Shown: positions 1-9,413, counted from the first letter of the stretch. The stretch is 64,000 nt of DNA from CAYFNF01 sp964344485 (GCA_964344485.1 CAYFNF010000006.1:1-64000), one strand, 5' to 3'. Numbers and translations are program-made. The notes: a model not told the origin generated them from the letters alone.

Positions 1-63
1 ACTCGCGTCTTCACGAAATGGGCCCCTCTGTCAGACCTGACCCTGAATCAACGGCTTTTTTTA
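1..63 (+). other. Probable 3' tail of a GC-rich gene unit with terminator T-run
   Basis: The first ~55 bases are GC-rich, unlike what follows, and run into a T-run at about 56-63. This matches the 3' ends of the other GC-rich units in the window. One frame stops at a TGA at 38-40, about 15 bases before the T-run, which is the usual spacing. The gene body lies outside the window, so no product can be named. Confidence 0.4.
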
Positions 64-65
64 TT

Positions 66-92
66 GAATAAAAAACCAGCACTACGAGTGCT
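66..92 (-). terminator. Intrinsic terminator of the acyl-CoA synthetase-gpmI-kinase operon
   Basis: AGCACT (78-83) and AGTGCT (87-92) form a 6-bp stem with a 3-base loop. On the minus strand it is followed by a T-rich run (A-run at 67-75 on the plus strand). It sits 30 bases beyond the stop of the kinase gene. Confidence 0.75.
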
Positions 93-121
93 TTGTTGCT
101 CGCAAAAAAAGTATACTACGG

Positions 122-1108
122 CTATTTCTTCAACGACGCCGGCAGATCTTTCCACGTAATTAAACCATGCTGCGCGCCGATCGAATGTACAAGATGTGTG
201 GCGCATGTGGTCGCGAGCTTCATGCTTTTTTTAATATCGCCTTTATACTTGACCAATCCAGCAACAAACGAAGATCCGTAACAGTCTCCTGCTCCAGTAG
301 TGTCTTTTGGTTTGTCTTGCGGTGCTTTCATGTGATAGACCTCATCCCCATCATACGCATACGACCCTGCGCGGGAATCTGTTATTACTACTATCTCCGG
401 CCCCCACGAATGCAATCGCTTCAACATGGCATCAATTCGACCTGCACTTCGTACACTTGGATGTGACAACGACAGCTCTGTTGCTTCATCGCGGTTGACT
501 ATTAGCACAGTGGTCTGCTCAATAAAACGTTTTAATCCTCGGTACCCTGCGCGCAGCTGCTTACCTCCTGGATTCCACGCGACGTTGGATTGGGTCTTAA
601 ATATCTGATCTAGTAACCCTTGCCACTTTACGGCATTCAACGACGCGACGTAGAACCATTTTGTAGGCGTACGCTCTAGCTGGGCGCGTTTAATCACCAG
701 GTCTTCTGCTGCGCCGTAGTACACGTACGCGGTATGCTCTCCGCTGCGTTTGTCTACTGCAAGAAACGAAAAACCAGTCCGGTATTTTTTAGAAATCTGT
801 ATTAATGAAGTATCAACGCGCGCACTCTCTAAATGTTCATGAATTCCGCGCCCATCAAAATCATCCCCAGTAGAGGTGATAATTCCTGCACGCAATCCCA
901 AACCAGCAAAATTCACTGCTGTATTTGACGCGCCGCCACCGAACTCAAAAAACACATCGTTGCTTCTGATCTTCGCTCCGTACTCTACGCAGATTAATTT
1001 CTTCTTAGTGGGGTCCTTCTTTGGGTTCTTGATCACGCTGGATTCACTAGTGTAATACATCACGTCCCGCAGAGCACTGCCCACAGTGATCACATCAAGT
1101 TGTTTCAT
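122..1108 (-). CDS. PfkB-family carbohydrate kinase
   Basis: This 328-residue protein has the ribokinase/PfkB fold signatures: a Gly-rich substrate-side motif GGGASN at residues 57-62 and the C-terminal anion-hole motif DTTGAGD at 269-275, whose last Asp is the expected catalytic base. The family phosphorylates sugars or nucleosides with ATP in the cytoplasm. The exact substrate cannot be read from the sequence. It is the last gene of a three-gene minus-strand operon, 10 bases after gpmI, and a clear terminator follows at 66-92. No Shine-Dalgarno sequence is visible before its ATG, so translation is probably coupled to gpmI. Its place after two energy-metabolism genes suggests feeding a sugar into glycolysis, which is inference. 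Confidence 0.85.
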   Translation of the reverse strand: MKQLDVITVGSALRDVMYYTSESSVIKNPKKDPTKKKLICVEYGAKIRSNDVFFEFGGGASNTAVNFAGLGLRAGIITSTGDDFDGRGIHEHLESARVDTSLIQISKKYRTGFSFLAVDKRSGEHTAYVYYGAAEDLVIKRAQLERTPTKWFYVASLNAVKWQGLLDQIFKTQSNVAWNPGGKQLRAGYRGLKRFIEQTTVLIVNRDEATELSLSHPSVRSAGRIDAMLKRLHSWGPEIVVITDSRAGSYAYDGDEVYHMKAPQDKPKDTTGAGDCYGSSFVAGLVKYKGDIKKSMKLATTCATHLVHSIGAQHGLITWKDLPASLKK

Positions 1109-1118
1109 ATTAATTAAA

Positions 1119-2897
1119 TTATCGAATAATACTTCGAGAGGTCATGTCATCTGGAATCGCCAACCCCATCAACTGCAACACAGTCGGTGCCACATCAGAG
1201 AGTACTCCAATCGGCTGCATACGAGAGAGGTCCCCGTCTGGAACCGGGGGCCATATCATGCGCTGCTGTTCTACGTATGAATTGATAATAATCATTGGTA
1301 CTGGATTCGTAGAATGCTCTTTAATGATCTCCCCGGTCTGGATATTCAACATCTCATCTGCGTTTCCATGGTCAGAGGTAATCACCACTGTACCGTTCAC
1401 TCCTAGAACCGCGTCCACGACCTTGCCTACGGCTATATCCGCGGCCTCCACAGCTTGTATCGCTGCTTGAATATTACCAGTGTGTCCAACCATGTCTGCA
1501 TTCGCAAAATTCGCAACCATAAACTTATACTGCCCACCTTGAATCTCTTGTACAATTCTGTCCGCCACCTGCTGTACAGACATCTCTGGAGTCTGATCAT
1601 ACGACGCTACACGCGGAGACGGTATTAACACCCGCTCTTCACCCTCAAACTGATCTTCAGCTCCTCCGTTAAAGAAAAACGTCACATGAGCGTATTTCTC
1701 GGTCTCTGCAATGTGTAATTGCTTCCATCCCGCATCGGAAACCACTTTAGCGACCGGCAACCGTACTCGATCTGGATGAAATGCAATAGTTAACGGAAGG
1801 TTCTTCTCATACTCAGTCATAGAGACAAACGACAGATTCTGTACTTGTGCGCCTCTATTGAACTTTTGAAATCCAGGAAGGATGAATGACTTGGTGAGCT
1901 GACGTGCACGATCTGCTCGGAAGTTAAAGAAGATAATCGCATCACCATCTTCTACTGTTGTGGTCGGGGAACCGTCTTCGGTGATAATCACTGTTGGTTT
2001 AAACTCTTCATCGAAGACGTTCTGCGAATACGAATTCTCAATAGCCTTCAACGGACTGTCTGAGATGCTTTCTGCTTTTCCAAATCGAATGGCTTTATAC
2101 GCAGTTTCTGTACGATCCCACCGATTATCTCGATCCATGGCAAAAAACCGCCCGCAGATAGTTGCAATCTTTCCTGTAGCGGTCTCATGCATCTTGGTCT
2201 CGAGTTTTGCAATAAACCCAAGCGCGGCGTTCTTTTCTGTATCACGTCCATCTAAGAACGCGTGAATAAAGACATTATCTTTCAAATCATTGTCTCTGCA
2301 CATCTCAAGCAGTGCGTACAGGTGATCCTGGCTAGAATGCACGCCCCCGTCACTGACCATACCCATTAAGTGCAGCTTCGACCCGCGCTCTTTCACCGCA
2401 TTCATAGCTTGCAGGAACGCTTGATTCTGAAAGAAGGTCCCGTCGGATATGGATTTATTAATTAACGGTAAATTCTGATAGATGATCTTCCCGGATCCAA
2501 TATTCAAATGCCCGACCTCAGAGTTGCCCATCTCAGCCCACGGCAGTCCAACAACTTCACCTGACGCGTGTAATGTCACTGCAGGATACTTCTGAATCAA
2601 ATTGTCCAAGCGTGGAGTACGCGCTAACGAGATCGCATTCCCTCGTGACGGTGCTGCTACTCCCCATCCGTCTAGTATTAACAACACCAATGGTAAATGC
2701 ACCTGTTGCTGTCCTTGCTGTTGCCCTTGTTGCGCAGGGGCTGGCTGCTGCGAAGCTTGAGCCGCTGGTTGTTGCTGAGCTGGCGGTATGCCGATCCCCG
2801 GCATCGCAGGCTGTACCGTGGTTGGTGGTGCAGTAGGCGCAAGTGGCACTGACCCCGAAGGCACGTTATTCTGTTGTGGGTTTGGTGGTTGCGGCAT
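1119..2897 (-). CDS. gpmI: 2,3-bisphosphoglycerate-independent phosphoglycerate mutase with Pro/Gln-rich N-terminal extension
   Basis: The protein interconverts 3- and 2-phosphoglycerate in lower glycolysis using two metal ions and a phosphoserine intermediate. Visible landmarks are LDGWG at residues 75-79, the catalytic serine in GNSEVGH (Ser126), DGRDT, the RDNRWDR segment, FFNFRADR and the metal motif SDHGNADE near the C-terminus. At 592 residues it is about 70-80 longer than typical members. The excess is a low-complexity tail of roughly 65 residues made mostly of Pro, Gln, Ala and Gly before the enzyme proper. The tail is in frame and begins one base after the upstream stop, so the annotated start is likely right and coupled to the synthetase gene. 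The function of the tail is unknown. Confidence 0.95.
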   Translation of the reverse strand: MPQPPNPQQNNVPSGSVPLAPTAPPTTVQPAMPGIGIPPAQQQPAAQASQQPAPAQQGQQQGQQQVHLPLVLLILDGWGVAAPSRGNAISLARTPRLDNLIQKYPAVTLHASGEVVGLPWAEMGNSEVGHLNIGSGKIIYQNLPLINKSISDGTFFQNQAFLQAMNAVKERGSKLHLMGMVSDGGVHSSQDHLYALLEMCRDNDLKDNVFIHAFLDGRDTEKNAALGFIAKLETKMHETATGKIATICGRFFAMDRDNRWDRTETAYKAIRFGKAESISDSPLKAIENSYSQNVFDEEFKPTVIITEDGSPTTTVEDGDAIIFFNFRADRARQLTKSFILPGFQKFNRGAQVQNLSFVSMTEYEKNLPLTIAFHPDRVRLPVAKVVSDAGWKQLHIAETEKYAHVTFFFNGGAEDQFEGEERVLIPSPRVASYDQTPEMSVQQVADRIVQEIQGGQYKFMVANFANADMVGHTGNIQAAIQAVEAADIAVGKVVDAVLGVNGTVVITSDHGNADEMLNIQTGEIIKEHSTNPVPMIIINSYVEQQRMIWPPVPDGDLSRMQPIGVLSDVAPTVLQLMGLAIPDDMTSRSIIR

Positions 2898-2898
2898 A

Positions 2899-4947
2899 TT
2901 AGTGAGTCATCATTCGCACATCCACAATTGACCCTCCTTTTCCTTTCTGCTGAAGGATCATTGGGTTAATATCTAACTCGGTAATTGATGGATAATCATA
3001 CGCGATCTTTCCTACAGCAACGAGCGTACGTGCTGCAGCGCGAATATCATTGTGCTTCAACAGCGGTGCGGTCTGAATGCGCTGGATCATAGCCTCAGCT
3101 TCTGCAAGAGTCAGCGGCGCTATACAGAACGACACATCGTGAAAGTACTCTACGAGCGAGCCGCCTAACCCAAACATCACCATTGGCCCGAAAGACGGAT
3201 CACGCTTCATACCGATAATCACCTCAGAAGTGTGCGTCCCAAACTCCAGCTGTGGTTGTACTAATACTCCATCAAATTCTCCGCCAGGCACGTGCTTCTT
3301 CACAGACTTCTTAATGCGGTTAAACGCACGCTTGGCTTGCTTTGCATCTTCAATATTCAATACCACTGCTCCAGACGCTGCTTTATGCACCACATCTCGT
3401 GACGCGACTTTCATGACCACTGGAAACTCTTTGATCTTCTCGCAGTCTTTCGGGGTGGTTATCAACTTGGACCGCAACACCGGCAACTTATACGTCTCCA
3501 AAATCTTCTCTGCTTGCACGGTCTTAATCTGCACATGTTTTCCTGAAGACGGTTGCTTGCGCGTGGACTTACGAGTCGGTGCTGGTGTAAAAATCACCTC
3601 TTTCTGCTGCTGCTTCACTAATTGATTCATGGCTTTGACCGCACGCTCTGGAGTTTCATAATTTGGTATTCCATGCACATCTAATATCACCCGACCAGAG
3701 TTCACATCTACACCTCCCATAAAACTAGTAACAATCGGTTTCTTATACTCCTTTTGTGCCCACGCAACAATACGCGCTGTGGTGTCTTCATCTGTCATAA
3801 CTTGCGGAGTCAGAATCACTACAGCCCCGTCGACTTCGCTAGACGACAGAATGCTCTTTAACGCATGTTCATATCGTTCTGGTGGCGCATCTCCGATGAC
3901 ATCCACTGGGTTCTTCATATTTGCTGCTGGCGGCAGTCCGCGACTCAACTTTTTTTGCACCTTTGCAGAGAGTGTTGGCAGCTGTATGTCTGTCTGCGGC
4001 ACCGCATCCACTGCCATAATTCCCGGACCCCCAGCGTTGGTGATAATCGCAATGCGGCCGCCTTTTGGTAGCGGTTGCAAACTGAACGCGAGCCCATAAT
4101 CAAAAAACTCCTCTACAGTTCGAGCGCGAATCACGCCGCTCTTTTCAAACGCTGCATCAATCGCTGCTTCTGAGCCAGCCAATGATCCGGTATGCGAGCT
4201 CACTGCTTTCTTAGCTTGCTCGCTTCTCCCAGCTTTTAGTACCACAATCGGCTTTTTCTTAGACACTGCAGCTGCTGCCTGCATAAACGCTTCTCCGTCT
4301 TCAATGCTTTCTAGATACATCAGAATCACATCCGTGTGTTTGTCACGTGCAAAAAACTCTAAACAGTCCACTTCATCAATATCCATCTTGTTCCCGACTG
4401 TGATGATCTTAGAAAACCCTAACTGACTCTGATACGCCCAATCCAACAGTGCGACTCCCATGGCACCTGACTGTGATACCAGTGAAATATTCCCAGCGCT
4501 CGGTATGCCAACCGCAAACGATGCGTTCAACTTGTTGTACGCATTCAAATACCCCAAACAGTTCGGTCCAACGATGTGCACCCCGTACTTCTCTGCTGCT
4601 TTCTTCACTGCTTTCTCTCGTTCAACGCCTTGTTCACCGATCTCTTTAAATCCAGCAGTGATCACCACAGCAAATTTAATGTGTTTTCTGCCGCAGTCAC
4701 GTATCACCTCAGGTACAAACTCTACTGGAACCGCTACTACCGCCACATCAACCTTGCCCGGGATATCCAAAACCGTGGAATACGCGGGTAATCCTTCTAT
4801 CTCTTCAGCTTTTGGATTTATCGGATAGATCTTCCCTTGATATCCAAACTTCTTTACATTCATCAGTACATCGTGCCCGAGTTTTCCGGGAGTGCGCGAC
4901 GCTCCGACGATCGCAATAGACTTTGGAGAGAATAGACGTTCAAGCAT
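2899..4947 (-). CDS. ADP-forming acetyl-/acyl-CoA synthetase, fused alpha-beta subunits
   Basis: This ~680-residue protein carries, in order, a CoA-binding Rossmann domain (IVGAS near the start), a succinyl-CoA-synthetase-like flavodoxin region with the phosphohistidine segment SSHTGS (His ~252 from the chosen start), and a C-terminal ATP-grasp domain. The family converts acyl-CoA, ADP and phosphate to acid, CoA and ATP, so it conserves energy in fermentation. The chosen start begins MLERLF. A longer start 18 bases upstream (about 4965) would place the -10 box TATAGT inside the coding region, whereas the shorter start lies six bases after that box. It is the first gene of the operon with gpmI and the PfkB kinase. 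Confidence 0.9.
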   Translation of the reverse strand: MLERLFSPKSIAIVGASRTPGKLGHDVLMNVKKFGYQGKIYPINPKAEEIEGLPAYSTVLDIPGKVDVAVVAVPVEFVPEVIRDCGRKHIKFAVVITAGFKEIGEQGVEREKAVKKAAEKYGVHIVGPNCLGYLNAYNKLNASFAVGIPSAGNISLVSQSGAMGVALLDWAYQSQLGFSKIITVGNKMDIDEVDCLEFFARDKHTDVILMYLESIEDGEAFMQAAAAVSKKKPIVVLKAGRSEQAKKAVSSHTGSLAGSEAAIDAAFEKSGVIRARTVEEFFDYGLAFSLQPLPKGGRIAIITNAGGPGIMAVDAVPQTDIQLPTLSAKVQKKLSRGLPPAANMKNPVDVIGDAPPERYEHALKSILSSSEVDGAVVILTPQVMTDEDTTARIVAWAQKEYKKPIVTSFMGGVDVNSGRVILDVHGIPNYETPERAVKAMNQLVKQQQKEVIFTPAPTRKSTRKQPSSGKHVQIKTVQAEKILETYKLPVLRSKLITTPKDCEKIKEFPVVMKVASRDVVHKAASGAVVLNIEDAKQAKRAFNRIKKSVKKHVPGGEFDGVLVQPQLEFGTHTSEVIIGMKRDPSFGPMVMFGLGGSLVEYFHDVSFCIAPLTLAEAEAMIQRIQTAPLLKHNDIRAAARTLVAVGKIAYDYPSITELDINPMILQQKGKGGSIVDVRMMTH

Positions 4948-4953
4948 GCGCCT

Positions 4954-4960
4954 ACTATAA
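4954..4960 (-). promoter_or_regulatory. -10 box of a leaderless-type promoter
   Basis: The minus strand reads TATAGT, then six bases, then ATG of the synthetase. The same -10, N6, ATG arrangement recurs before recO, the 63766 ligase and the 19500 membrane protein, suggesting leaderless mRNAs. No Shine-Dalgarno sequence is present. Confidence 0.55.
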
Positions 4961-5046
4961 CACATTTTTTATTTTTCTTCTACTTGCTGCTTTGCTCATT
5001 TTCCTGTAAAACAAAAAGGAGCGAATAATTAAAGAAAAATTAATAT

Positions 5047-5850
5047 ATGACTGGTCCGCGAGATAGATACAGATACCGCAAAGGCGCAGATGCAGGCCCT
5101 GATGTTGTACGCAGAGGGCGACATGCGCATGCACACGATCACGGTCGTCGTGCTGATGAAGATGTGGTACGAACAATGCGGTTACGCAGTCGATTAATTC
5201 ACGACAGTACGCGACTCTACCAAGAACGACGAGCAGCTTCTGTACGACCATCGTATAGAGAAACTCCAGATGAATCACTACGCTTTGTGATCCGTGCGCT
5301 CCGACGACGGTGTTCCGAACAGAGAATCTTGCAGCGACCGGATGAAGCGCTAGAGATGGATGTGATGATCGCGCTGATTACTGAGCGCTCGAGAAGCCAA
5401 GCCGGTGAGTATGAAGGAGTGCCACCAGCTACTGTTTCAGTTTCTACGAAACTCAGAAAAGGTGGGGAGCCGCATCAGCCAGCACAACCAGGAGAACCTT
5501 CTTTTGACGGAGAAGTACTGACTATCCCAGCGAATATGCAATTGACGTTTCCAGAATCGAACTTAACGGGATTACGAGAACCGGAACGTGTTAATATGGG
5601 AGGAAGACGGCAAGCACAAGCGCAGCTCGTTGGAGAGTATGGGTTCATTCCACGAAATATCGAGACACTAGCTCCTCGAGAGAAAACATCACTCGTAGTC
5701 GGGTTATCACTAAGTGGACATGAAGATCGCGCACGAGCAGTCTGGAACGCATACCGCGCAGAGGTGCCGATGGATGAAGAGCTGTTACAAGAGTTCTTAT
5801 CACGAAACGCTGATCAACGAGCGCGACAAGCCGGAGCACAAGCACGATAG
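5047..5850 (+). CDS. Hypothetical protein with Arg/His-rich N-terminus
   Basis: This 267-residue protein resembles no family I recognise. Its first ~60 residues are rich in Arg, His and Asp with little hydrophobic content and are probably disordered. The middle is mixed, and the last ~110 residues look alpha-helical and acidic with Arg, ending in an Arg/Ala/Gln-rich tail. No signal peptide or membrane segment is visible. Base composition is moderate, unlike the GC-rich units, and no strong ribosome-binding site precedes the ATG. It is a single gene between the divergent synthetase operon and enolase and shares a bidirectional terminator with enolase. The long uninterrupted frame and that terminator support it being real. 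Confidence 0.65.
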   Translation: MTGPRDRYRYRKGADAGPDVVRRGRHAHAHDHGRRADEDVVRTMRLRSRLIHDSTRLYQERRAASVRPSYRETPDESLRFVIRALRRRCSEQRILQRPDEALEMDVMIALITERSRSQAGEYEGVPPATVSVSTKLRKGGEPHQPAQPGEPSFDGEVLTIPANMQLTFPESNLTGLREPERVNMGGRRQAQAQLVGEYGFIPRNIETLAPREKTSLVVGLSLSGHEDRARAVWNAYRAEVPMDEELLQEFLSRNADQRARQAGAQAR

Positions 5851-5857
5851 ATACTAT

Positions 5858-5888
5858 TTAAAAACCGCTGATCAGTTCTCAGCGGTTT
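5858..5888. terminator. Bidirectional terminator between convergent genes
   Basis: AACCGCTGA and TCAGCGGTT form a 9-bp stem around a short loop, with A-rich sequence on the left and T-rich sequence on the right. It lies between the stop of the 5047 gene and the stop of enolase and can serve both. Confidence 0.7.
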
Positions 5889-5907
5889 AATTGTGTTGGT
5901 ATTGCAT

Positions 5908-7146
5908 TTACAGTTTCTCAGCAATCGCGAGCAGTCTGTTGTACTTAGCAATGCGTTCAGAACGAGATAGAGAACCAGTTTTGATGTAGTCTGCGTTCAC
6001 TGCAACAGCGAGGTCAGCGATAGTCGTATCTTCGGTCTCTCCTGAACGGTGAGAGACGATAATTCTATAATCGTTCTTCCGCGCTAGTTGGATGGTATCA
6101 ATAGTCTCGGTTAATGAACCGATCTGGTTTACTTTGATTAAAATCGCATTTCCGACCTTCTTATCGATCCCTTGCTGCAAGCGCTTCTGGTTAGTCACAA
6201 ACAGGTCATCACCAACTAAAGTAATTTTGTCTCCCAGTGCAGCGGTCTGTGCTCCCCAATTCTCCCAGTCGTCTTCAGCAAGACCATCTTCAATAGAAAC
6301 GATTGCATACGGCTCGATCCAAGAGCCATATATCTCAGTTAACTTCTCAGCAGTGGTCTCTTTTCCATCAAATGTGTATGTACCGTCTTCATAGAACTCT
6401 GACGCTGCAACGTCCATGGCTACTTTGATGTCAGTACCGAATGTGTACCCAGCGTTCCCTACTGCTTCTTGAATCACCTTCAATGCGTCTTCATTTGTTT
6501 TCAAATGCGGAGCAAATCCACCTTCATCCCCGACTCCTGTAGCATGACCTTGTTCAGTGAGAACCTTCTTCAGTGCATGAAATATCTCAGCTCCAGCGCG
6601 AATTCGTTCTGCAAACTCTTTGTGTTGCGGCACGACCATGAACTCTTGGATCTCCAATCCACTATCAGCGTGCTCTCCGCCGTTAATGATGTTCATCATG
6701 GTGTACGGTAGGTCATATCCTTTGAGCTGCAGATCATACGTAGTGCGGATATATTCATACAGCTCTACTCCTTTTGAAGCAGCCATTGCTTGGGCTACTG
6801 CTAACGACACACCCAGAATTGCATTTGCGCCAAGAGAAGACTTGTTCTCTGTGCTGTCTAGGTCAATCATGGCTTGGTCTAGCGCACGTTGATCTTCCAC
6901 ATCCAGATCTTTGATCGCGGGAAAGATCTTTTCATTCACGTTTTTGCACGCTTGCAGCACCCCTTTTCCGTTATAGCGTTTTTCATCTCCATCGCGGAGC
7001 TCGAGCGCTTCATGGACTCCAGTGGACGCGCCAGACGGCACCATAGCTTCAGCGCTGGCTCCATCTTCGAGGGTCGCACGTACTGCAACAGTAGGATTTC
7101 CGCGTGAATCCAGAACTTCTCGTGCGTGAATAGATTGTAATTTCAT
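5908..7146 (-). CDS. eno: Enolase
   Basis: Enolase converts 2-phosphoglycerate to phosphoenolpyruvate with Mg2+. The 412-residue sequence is close to the usual 415-430. It starts with the expected AREVLDSRGNPTV and shows the loop SGASTGVHEA, the acid residue region GDEGGFAP, the catalytic lysine region KVNQIGS and SHRSGETED. The ATG is preceded by about 30 untranslated bases and a -10 box TATACT on the minus strand, with no Shine-Dalgarno sequence. It is monocistronic. Together with gpmI and pgk in this window it covers lower glycolysis. Confidence 0.97.
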   Translation of the reverse strand: MKLQSIHAREVLDSRGNPTVAVRATLEDGASAEAMVPSGASTGVHEALELRDGDEKRYNGKGVLQACKNVNEKIFPAIKDLDVEDQRALDQAMIDLDSTENKSSLGANAILGVSLAVAQAMAASKGVELYEYIRTTYDLQLKGYDLPYTMMNIINGGEHADSGLEIQEFMVVPQHKEFAERIRAGAEIFHALKKVLTEQGHATGVGDEGGFAPHLKTNEDALKVIQEAVGNAGYTFGTDIKVAMDVAASEFYEDGTYTFDGKETTAEKLTEIYGSWIEPYAIVSIEDGLAEDDWENWGAQTAALGDKITLVGDDLFVTNQKRLQQGIDKKVGNAILIKVNQIGSLTETIDTIQLARKNDYRIIVSHRSGETEDTTIADLAVAVNADYIKTGSLSRSERIAKYNRLLAIAEKL

Positions 7147-7229
7147 AGGTAAAATGCTTATTTGTTGTCACTCCCTCAGTATATCAGTTTTTATTAGCAA
7201 AAAAAAGGGTTTTTCTTACGGAATAAGCC

Positions 7230-7258
7230 TTGACATAGAGGGGGTTTGTATGTTATAT
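7230..7258 (+). promoter_or_regulatory. Sigma-70-like promoter of GC-rich unit B
   Basis: TTGACA (7230-7235), a 17-base spacer and TTATAT (7253-7258) make a near-consensus promoter. The predicted start of transcription is about 7265, at the base of a small hairpin. Confidence 0.75.
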
Positions 7259-7262
7259 GACG

Positions 7263-7294
7263 CTATCCTAACTGCGGGATAGAGAGGAGGAAGG
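7263..7294 (+). promoter_or_regulatory. 5' hairpin and strong ribosome-binding site of unit B
   Basis: CTATCC (7263-7268) pairs with GGATAG (7277-7282) exactly at the predicted 5' end of the mRNA. A long purine tract containing AGGAGG follows and ends just before the GTG start at 7296. Confidence 0.6.
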
Positions 7295-7295
7295 A

Positions 7296-8117
7296 GTGCC
7301 TGGATATCAATTCCGGGTGAACACCGAGGACGGTGCGGTACGGACGCTGATCTGCATGCTGCTCCGGGTCAAGCACCCCGAATACCTGGACGTGACTGTG
7401 AGGCGGCCCAAGGCCGCGGACTTCACACAGGTGATCGCGGAGGTGCGGTGCGCGGCGGTGGATGCCAAGCTGCTCCGGCAGCTGCTCGGACTCAAGTCCG
7501 AAGGCGACTGCCCGCCGGTCGAGACCAAGGTCAGCGAGCAGATGGTCGCGACGTTCCGCCACTGCGTGGCCGTGGTGCTGGAGAGCTTCAGTGCGCCGGT
7601 GACCTACCGGATCATCAACGAGCCCCAGCGTCTCGAGCCCGAGCCCGACAGTATGGGTGTGATGACCTGCGAGGTCGGCAACAGCATGGCCTCCATGCAC
7701 GCCACGGTCGCCGCGGTCTGCAACATCCAGCGGCCCGCGCTGCTGGAGATCGCGCTCGTACCACTGAGCGGGGCATCGCGCCTGGAGATCTCGTGCTCGA
7801 GCCTGGACGAAGACCAGATCGATCGCATCCTGGGCAAGCCGGGTGAGCCGCGTCATCTCGCGCTGTGGAACGCCCTGTGCCGGTTCACCGAGGTACCGCG
7901 CCCCCGCCTGAGTCACATCATGGTCCACGGCGATGCCGAGACCCTGGACGCCGGGGACGTGGACACGCTCGACAGGACCTGGGACGGTCTGGTGGGTGAC
8001 GTTCTCATGGGCAGCCCCCCGTCCGAGGACGACGACGCGGACCAGCCCGGTGCAGCGCACTACGTGGGCGTGGACCTGCCGTCCGACGACGGCGAGTCCG
8101 ACCGCGAGGACCGCTGA
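7296..8117 (+). CDS. GC-rich hypothetical protein (unit B)
   Basis: This 273-residue protein starts at GTG directly after AGGAGGAAGGA. I do not recognise the family. It is soluble, with no signal peptide or membrane helix, several Cys residues spread along the first 200 residues, and a strongly acidic C-terminal tail rich in Asp, Ser and Glu. Codon third positions are overwhelmingly G or C, in sharp contrast with enolase upstream and the glycosidase gene downstream. It has its own promoter and its own terminator, whose 5' arm overlaps the last codons. It is one of about twelve such units in the window and may be laterally acquired. Confidence 0.75.
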   Translation: MPGYQFRVNTEDGAVRTLICMLLRVKHPEYLDVTVRRPKAADFTQVIAEVRCAAVDAKLLRQLLGLKSEGDCPPVETKVSEQMVATFRHCVAVVLESFSAPVTYRIINEPQRLEPEPDSMGVMTCEVGNSMASMHATVAAVCNIQRPALLEIALVPLSGASRLEISCSSLDEDQIDRILGKPGEPRHLALWNALCRFTEVPRPRLSHIMVHGDAETLDAGDVDTLDRTWDGLVGDVLMGSPPSEDDDADQPGAAHYVGVDLPSDDGESDREDR

Positions 8118-8144
8118 CGCATCACTCCAACCGCGGTTTTTTTT
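8101..8144 (+). terminator. Terminator of unit B
   Basis: ACCGCG (8101-8106, inside the last codons) pairs with CGCGGT (8132-8137), followed by a run of eight T. Confidence 0.65.
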
Positions 8145-8199
8145 ATTACAAAAACGCGCTTGGTATCACGTGACACCAGCGCGCTTCTGTATAACTAAT

Positions 8200-9396
8200 T
8201 TATTCCGCTAACAGCTCGAAAATTGTATTATAGACCGCCGCGGCTTCTCCAGAAAAACGATCATCTGCTTCAGACACTAATGAATCATCTGCGTGTTTCA
8301 TTGGTGGCGGCTTCTTGTCTCCCCCTGCTCCTGGCTTATTCTTAAAGTCATGACCGGTGTAAAAAAACCGCTCTGCACCCAGCTCCATTGCATTCTTGGT
8401 GCTGGCATAGACCTGTGTCGCGTTTAACTCCGGATCATCAGAGATAAACGCTTCTGCTTCTGTAACCCACACCGGTAAGTCCAAACCGAACTCCTTCAAC
8501 AGTTCCATGTACGGCTGTACGTTAAAGGTCGCAATATCTCCGCTGGTGATACAGTGCACATTTGCTATATCGAAACTATCAGTCGCACCTTCTACAGCAA
8601 ACACGCGACGATAGAAATCCAGCATCTCATCACTTCCACCAGCTGCTCCTGCAATCAACACTTCTGCTTCATCGTCCGCCGCGTTCACCGCAGTATACGT
8701 GCGCTTCAAGAGCTCAGCATAGTCCTCTGGCTCCCCAACAAAGAAGTTCAATCCATACTCATCGTCTGCTCCATCATACGCTAAATCCGGCTCATTACTG
8801 GCTTCCCAGTACTTGATAGTCATGTCCAGCCCTGGCATATCATCAACGCCATCTCCGTCATATCGTTCTACCACTGCAGTGACCCATTTTTCATACGCAT
8901 CCCAGTCATACGGTCCGCACCGATACCGACCGAACTCATGTACAAACTCCTCTCCTTTGGTGTAGCACGCAGATGGATCCGGACGATTCTTCTGATCCCA
9001 CTCCGCATACGGCCACAACGTCACAAGCACAGCAACACCGTAGTCAGCAGCGGCTTTCGCGAGCATATCGGTTTCAGAGAAATCTATCTCTTCATCCTCT
9101 TCATCTTGCATCTCTCCCCAAATGAACGGCCCAGGGTGTGGGCGTGCCCACTCCGCTCCGGTCGAGAGCATACGCAAAAACTCCTGTCTCCCTCCAGGTT
9201 CAGTCAAAAAACCAAACTGATTATCCTCTGCAATCTCATACGAACCTGATGGTACCACGTAGTCCGCATCAGCGGGTGGATTCATTGAAAAAGACGATGC
9301 ATCGCCGTCTTGCGCGCTCTGTGGCTTCAAGCATCCAGCCCCAACCACAACAAGCACGCACGCGACCACCACGAACGATAAAACAATTCTTTTCAT
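8200..9396 (-). CDS. Secreted lipoprotein with clan-A glycoside hydrolase-like domain
   Basis: The first 22 residues form a lipoprotein signal: Lys-Arg, a Val-rich hydrophobic stretch and the lipobox VVGAGC with Cys22 as the lipidated residue. After an Asp/Ser-rich linker a TIM-barrel glycosidase-like domain follows. The segment ASNEPD (Asn201-Glu202-Pro203) matches the clan GH-A acid/base motif, and VWVTEAEAF carries Glu313 in the nucleophile position. This suggests a GH39- or GH5-like enzyme acting on external polysaccharide, though substrate and activity are inferred. The composition is native. It is transcribed towards unit B and ends about 55 bases from that unit's terminator. Confidence 0.75.
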   Translation of the reverse strand: MKRIVLSFVVVACVLVVVGAGCLKPQSAQDGDASSFSMNPPADADYVVPSGSYEIAEDNQFGFLTEPGGRQEFLRMLSTGAEWARPHPGPFIWGEMQDEEDEEIDFSETDMLAKAAADYGVAVLVTLWPYAEWDQKNRPDPSACYTKGEEFVHEFGRYRCGPYDWDAYEKWVTAVVERYDGDGVDDMPGLDMTIKYWEASNEPDLAYDGADDEYGLNFFVGEPEDYAELLKRTYTAVNAADDEAEVLIAGAAGGSDEMLDFYRRVFAVEGATDSFDIANVHCITSGDIATFNVQPYMELLKEFGLDLPVWVTEAEAFISDDPELNATQVYASTKNAMELGAERFFYTGHDFKNKPGAGGDKKPPPMKHADDSLVSEADDRFSGEAAAVYNTIFELLAE

Positions 9397-9413
9397 ATGA
9401 AAAAATTACTTAT

